Assembly (NCBI RefSeq): GCF_035920365.1
Contig: NZ_CP109150.1
Location: 6,448,001-6,512,000 of the forward strand
Reading direction: 5' to 3'
DNA from: Micromonospora sp. NBC_01740
Lineage (GTDB): Bacteria > Actinomycetota > Actinomycetes > Mycobacteriales > Micromonosporaceae
DNA: 64,000 nt
Part shown: positions 60,397-64,000 of the stretch, one piece after another
Layout of the letters: each line of letters opens with the position of its first letter
Position numbering within the stretch: position 1 is the stretch's first letter
Notes under the pieces: model-generated
What the model was told of the DNA's origin: nothing
Databases searched by the model: none
The model's input: only the letters and a program-made list of their open reading frames with translations
Position numbers and translations under genes: made by a program

Positions 60397-61879
60397 CCCC
60401 GCCGTGCCGGGGGTCCAGCCAGCGGCTGGTGACCACCTTGCCCCGGGTGAAGAAGCGCACCCCGTCCTCGCCGTGCGCGTGCAGGTCGCCGAAGAGCGAG
60501 GCCTTCCAGCCGCCGAAGGAGTAGTACGCCATCGGCACCGGGATCGGCACGTTGACGCCGACCATGCCGACCTCCACCTCGTGCTGGTAGCGCCGGGCCG
60601 CGCCGCCGTCGTTGGTGAAGATCGCCGTGCCGTTGCCGTACAGGTTGGCGTTGACCAGCTCCACCGCCTCGTCGTACGAGCCGACCCGCAGCACGCCGAG
60701 CACCGGGCCGAAGATCTCGTCGGTGTAGATCGACATGTCCGGCGTGACGTGGTCGAACAGCGTCGGGCCCAGCCAGAACCCGTTCGGGTCCCCGTCCGGC
60801 TCGACGTCGCGGCCGTCCACCACCGGCACCGCGCCGGCGGCCACCCCCGCCTCGACGTACGCGCGCACCCGGGCGGCGTGCGCGGCGGTGACCAGCGGGC
60901 CCATGTCGCAGCCGCGCCGGCCGTCGCCGGTGCGCAGCCGGCCCATCCGCTCGGCGACCCGGGCGACCAGGGCGTCGGCGACCGGCTCCACCGCGACCAG
61001 TGCCGAGATCGCCATGCACCGCTCCCCCGCCGAGCCGAACCCCGCGTTGACCGCCGCGTCGGCGGCCAGGTCCAGGTCGGCGTCGGGGAGCACCACCATG
61101 TGGTTCTTCGCCCCGCCCAGCGCCTGCACCCGCTTGCCGGCGGCGGTGCCGCGCTGGTGGACGTGCCGGGCGACCGGGGTGGAGCCGACGAACGACACCG
61201 CCTTCACGCCCGGGTGGTCCAGCAGCGCGTCCACGGCCTCGGCGTCGCCGTTGACCACGTTCAGCACCCCGTCGGGCAGGCCGGCCTCGGCGAACCACTC
61301 CGCCAGCAGCAGCGCCGCGCTCGGGTCCTTCTCGCTCGGCTTGAGCACCACCGCGTTGCCGCAGGCCACCGCGATCGGCAGGAACCACAGCGGCACCATC
61401 GCCGGGAAGTTGAACGGGGAGATCACCGCGACGACGCCGAGCGGCTGCCGCAGGCTGTACGAGTCGACCTCGGTGGAGACGTTCTCGCTGAACCCGCCGC
61501 GCAGCGCGGAGGGGATGCCGCAGGCGTACTCGATGATCTCCAGGCCGCGCTGCACCTCGCCGGCGGCGTCGGCGAGCACCTTGCCGTGCTCGGCGGTGAT
61601 CACCCCGGCGAGCCGGTCCCGCCGCGCGTGCACCAGCTCCCGGAAGGCGAACAGCACGGCCGTCCGCCTCGCCAGCGACGCGTCCCGCCAGAGCCGGGCC
61701 GCGCGCCCGGCAGCCTCCACCGCGACCGCGACGTCCGCCGCCGAGGCCAGCTCCACCCGGGCGGTACGCCGACCGGTCGCCGGGTCGAAGACGTCCCCGT
61801 GCCGCCCGGACGAGCCGCTGAACGGCTTGCCGTCGACGAAGTGGCCGATGACGTCCACGCCGTGCTCCGCCGCGCTCAC
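60368..61879 (-). CDS. mmsA: Methylmalonate-semialdehyde dehydrogenase (CoA-acylating)
   Basis: A 503-residue aldehyde dehydrogenase of the MmsA type. SPFNFPAMVPLWFLPIAVA (about 150-168) and NAGFGSAGERCMAISAL, with catalytic Cys in GERCMA, are hallmarks of the CoA-dependent branch that converts methylmalonate or malonate semialdehyde to propionyl- or acetyl-CoA. The GTG at 61879 overlaps the TGA of the aminotransferase gene (GTGA). Together the two enzymes form the last steps of thymine/uracil reductive catabolism or beta-amino acid use; they could also serve valine or inositol degradation. Confidence 0.93.
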   Translation of the reverse strand: MSAAEHGVDVIGHFVDGKPFSGSSGRHGDVFDPATGRRTARVELASAADVAVAVEAAGRAARLWRDASLARRTAVLFAFRELVHARRDRLAGVITAEHGKVLADAAGEVQRGLEIIEYACGIPSALRGGFSENVSTEVDSYSLRQPLGVVAVISPFNFPAMVPLWFLPIAVACGNAVVLKPSEKDPSAALLLAEWFAEAGLPDGVLNVVNGDAEAVDALLDHPGVKAVSFVGSTPVARHVHQRGTAAGKRVQALGGAKNHMVVLPDADLDLAADAAVNAGFGSAGERCMAISALVAVEPVADALVARVAERMGRLRTGDGRRGCDMGPLVTAAHAARVRAYVEAGVAAGAVPVVDGRDVEPDGDPNGFWLGPTLFDHVTPDMSIYTDEIFGPVLGVLRVGSYDEAVELVNANLYGNGTAIFTNDGGAARRYQHEVEVGMVGVNVPIPVPMAYYSFGGWKASLFGDLHAHGEDGVRFFTRGKVVTSRWLDPRHGGVNLGFPTQT

Positions 61880-63183
61880 GCCGCCACCTCCGCCGCCACG
61901 CAGGAGCGGATGGCGTCGACCAGGATGGCCAGGCCCTCGCGGGCCTCGTCCTCGGTCAGCGTCAGTGGCGGGCCCATCCGCAGCACGTTGCCGTACAGGC
62001 CGCCCTTGCCGGTCAGCAGCCCGCCGGCCCGGCACGCCTCGAAGACCCGACCGGTCAGCGCCGGATCCGGCTCGGCGGTGCCCGGCCGGACGAACTCGAC
62101 GCCGAGCATCAGCCCCTTGCCGCGTACCTCCGCGACGCCGTCGAGACCGCCCACGGCGGCGCGCAGGCCGTCGGCGAGGATCGCGCCGGTGCGGGCCGCG
62201 TTGGCTTGGAGGTCGTGGTCGAGCAGGTAGTCGAGCACCGCGTTGCCGGCCGCCGTCGAGACCGGGTTGCCGCCGAAGGTGGAGAAGCTGATGCCCGGCA
62301 CCGACTCCAGCACGTCCGCGCGGCCGACCACGCCGGCCAGGGCGAAGCCGTTGCCGATGCCCTTGGCGAAGGTGAGCAGGTCCGGGGTCACGCCGTGCGC
62401 CTGGTAGCCCCAGAAGTGCTCCCCGGTACGCCCCCAGCCGGTCTGCACCTCGTCGCAGACGAACAGGATGCCGTGGGAGTCGAGAACCTTCTTCCAGGCC
62501 GCGAAGAGCCCGTCCGGCGGGTGCACGAAGCCGCCCACGCCCTGGATCGGCTCGGCGATCAGGCAGGCCACGTCGCCGGCGGTCTGGGTGGCGAGCACCT
62601 CGTGCAGGTCCTCCACGGCCGCCTCGAGACGCTCGGCCTCGCCCAGCCGGGCCAGCAGGCCGCGCAGCCGCTCGCCGGAGTGCAGCCAGGCCACCTGGAG
62701 CGGGTTGAGCGCGCTGGCCGACCAGCCCCGGTTACCGGTCACGCCCATCGCCGCGTACGACCGGCCGTGGTAGCTGTTGCGCACGGCGAGGATCTGGTGC
62801 GAGCGGCGGTGGTTGGTGGCGACCAGCAGCGCCGCCTCGTTCGCCTCGGTGCCCGAGTTGGTGAAGAAGACCCGCGCGTCGGGGATGCCGGAGAGGCGGG
62901 CGACCTTCTCGGCCAGTTCGACCTGCTGCCGGATCAGGTAGAGGGTGGAGCTGTGCACGATGCCGGTGCGCAGCTGCCGCTCGACGGCCTCCCGGATCTC
63001 CGGGACGTCGTAGCCGATCATGTTGGTCAGCACGCCGCCGAAGAAGTCGAGGTAGGTGCGGCCCCGGGCGTCGGTGACCCGACGGCCGGAGCCGGAGACC
63101 AGCTCGATCGGCTCGTCGTAGTAGAGCGGCATCCAGGACGGGAGCACGGCCCGGTGCCGGGCCAGCAGGTCGTCGGTGGTCAT
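61876..63183 (-). CDS. Class III aminotransferase (beta-alanine/beta-aminoisobutyrate type)
   Basis: A 435-residue PLP enzyme of fold type I, class III. PLP-binding Lys in LTFAKGIGNGF (about residue 270), Asp in FVCDEVQTGWGRTG, and the phosphate-site segment FTNSGTEANEAALL (about 104-117) are all present. Similar enzymes are alanine-glyoxylate aminotransferase 2-like and act on beta-alanine or 3-aminoisobutyrate, giving semialdehydes that the coupled MmsA would oxidise. The ATG at 63183 follows GAGAGGG. It heads the operon and is divergent from the partial gene on the right. Confidence 0.88.
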   Translation of the reverse strand: MTTDDLLARHRAVLPSWMPLYYDEPIELVSGSGRRVTDARGRTYLDFFGGVLTNMIGYDVPEIREAVERQLRTGIVHSSTLYLIRQQVELAEKVARLSGIPDARVFFTNSGTEANEAALLVATNHRRSHQILAVRNSYHGRSYAAMGVTGNRGWSASALNPLQVAWLHSGERLRGLLARLGEAERLEAAVEDLHEVLATQTAGDVACLIAEPIQGVGGFVHPPDGLFAAWKKVLDSHGILFVCDEVQTGWGRTGEHFWGYQAHGVTPDLLTFAKGIGNGFALAGVVGRADVLESVPGISFSTFGGNPVSTAAGNAVLDYLLDHDLQANAARTGAILADGLRAAVGGLDGVAEVRGKGLMLGVEFVRPGTAEPDPALTGRVFEACRAGGLLTGKGGLYGNVLRMGPPLTLTEDEAREGLAILVDAIRSCVAAEVAA

Positions 63184-63367
63184 CGTCGCACCCTCTCAGC
63201 GGCGTTCGCGGTAACCGCACGCTGCCACCAGCCGGCGGCGGGGACAAGGGGCGGTGGGTGGCGCGGCACCGCGGCCGCCCCACACCGTCGCCCGGCCCGG
63301 TCGTTCGTCGCCGGCCCGGTCGTCGCCGCCGGCCCGGTCGTTCGTCGCCCGGGCACCCGGCCGCCGG

Positions 63368-63373
63368 TACGAT
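63368..63373 (+). promoter_or_regulatory. -10 element of a leaderless gene
   Basis: TACGAT, 6 nt before the GTG at 63380. No ribosome-binding site is present between them. Confidence 0.6.
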
Positions 63374-63379
63374 CCGGCG

Positions 63380-64000
63380 GTGCGGACCGGTGAGGAAGCG
63401 CCGCGTGGGGCGCCGGCGCTGCCGACCGGCGCGGCGGGCACGAGCGTCGAGACGATCGCGGCCGGCGTACGGGCCTGGGTGGGCTCCGGACCGCTGCGCG
63501 ACCTCGTCGGGCACTTCGGCGGCACGTGGCCGGACGGGGACGTGGCGGGAGTGCTGGCCGGCCTCGACGACTTCTCCGCCCGGCACTGGGACTTCCGGGG
63601 TGGCCGGGAGCGGCCGGACGCCCGGGAACCGGCCGTCGACGCGGCCACCGCGCGGCTGGTGCTCGCCACCGCCGCCGCGCTCGGCATGGTGCGTCCGGCG
63701 GCGCCGGCCCGCTCGCGGTACGCCCACCTGGTCGTGCTCGGCGGGTTGGCGCACGCCTGCCAGCGCCGGGTCGCGTACGCGGCGCACCTGCTGCGCGGCG
63801 GCACCCGGGTCGGCGGCGAGGTGGCGGTGCTGGGCAGCTTCCGCCCGCTGTCGGACGCGGAGTGCCGGGCCCTGGAGGTGGCCGGCGTCCCGCCCTGCGA
63901 CACCGAGGTGGCGGCGCTGGACGCGGCGGTGCGGCGGGAGTTCGCGGTGACCGTCCCGGCCGAGGAGGACGGCCACGACGCCGACCACCCCCACCGCTCC
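63380..64000 (+). CDS. Hypothetical protein (3' end outside window)
   Basis: At least 207 residues without recognised domain name. The readable parts include SVETIAAGVRAWVGSGPLRD, RLVLATAAALGMVRPA, then YAHLVVLGGLAHACQRRVAYAAHLL and GGEVAVLGSFRPLSDAECRALE, which give the impression of a Rossmann-like alpha/beta protein with a conserved LVVLGG strand. No signal peptide or membrane helix. The GTG at 63380 is chosen because of the TACGAT hexamer 6 nt upstream. Third-position G/C use and the sensible protein composition support coding over the overlapping alternative frames. Confidence 0.7.
   Translation, partial: MRTGEEAPRGAPALPTGAAGTSVETIAAGVRAWVGSGPLRDLVGHFGGTWPDGDVAGVLAGLDDFSARHWDFRGGRERPDAREPAVDAATARLVLATAAALGMVRPAAPARSRYAHLVVLGGLAHACQRRVAYAAHLLRGGTRVGGEVAVLGSFRPLSDAECRALEVAGVPPCDTEVAALDAAVRREFAVTVPAEEDGHDADHPHRS

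Overview
The window is high-GC actinobacterial DNA and most resembles Micromonosporaceae (Micromonospora-like). The taxon is inferred from gene families, not from a marker gene. Pointers are the strong G/C third-position bias, frequent GTG starts, many 4-nt ATGA/GTGA stop-start overlaps, leaderless genes with a TANNNT hexamer 6-7 nt before the start codon, an LpqY-SugABC-type transporter, a roadblock/histidine-kinase pair of conservon type, an Rv3032-like glycosyltransferase and CelR/CebR-type operator boxes on cellulolytic genes. No rRNA, tRNA, CRISPR array, insertion sequence or prophage was seen.

Layout. 1-5.4 kb: housekeeping and orphan enzymes (truncated SDR and LLM flavin enzyme in one operon, DUF1028, mycothiol-dependent isomerase-like protein, PEBP protein, PAP2 phosphatase, DUF3159). 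5.4-11 kb: a cellulose island with a secreted GH48 exo-cellulase with CBM2 and a GH1 beta-glucosidase, divergently arranged around about 950 nt of non-coding DNA with three CelR-type boxes, one of them on a third promoter with no evident gene. 11-17.7 kb: roadblock protein plus large sensor kinase, a FGGY sugar kinase, and a fused anthranilate-synthase-like enzyme preceded by a trp-type attenuator (leader peptide with tandem Trp codons). 17.8-21.4 kb: WrbA, a membrane protein, a winged-helix protein and a PRC-barrel/DUF2382 stress protein. 21.4-25.8 kb: complete trehalose-type ABC importer. 26-31.6 kb: small genes separated by tandem repeats and palindromes. 31.6-37.7 kb: glycogen/alpha-glucan enzymes. 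37.9-45.1 kb: miscellaneous genes including a cytoplasmic-looking amidase, a HxlR/NmrA divergon and a family A DNA polymerase. 45.2-48.9 kb: a heterodimeric ABC exporter with complementary degenerate ATPase motifs. 48.9-58.7 kb: two paralogous NgcEFG-like amino-sugar importers, one in an operon with RpiR regulator and SIS isomerase genes, with a BadF-type GlcNAc-kinase-like gene between them. 58.9-64 kb: acyltransferase, aminotransferase and CoA-acylating semialdehyde dehydrogenase (beta-amino acid/thymine catabolism), and a truncated hypothetical gene.

The main theme is carbohydrate scavenging and storage: cellulose degradation, trehalose import, alpha-glucan metabolism and amino-sugar import with phosphorylation. 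Neither amino-sugar importer has its own ATPase, so both probably share a multitask ATPase; the SugC-like one here is a candidate. The points most worth a second look are the trp attenuator, the orphan CelR-controlled promoter with structured downstream DNA, the asymmetric ABC exporter, the codon-usage break inside the glycosyltransferase gene, and the intergenic minisatellites and palindromes.
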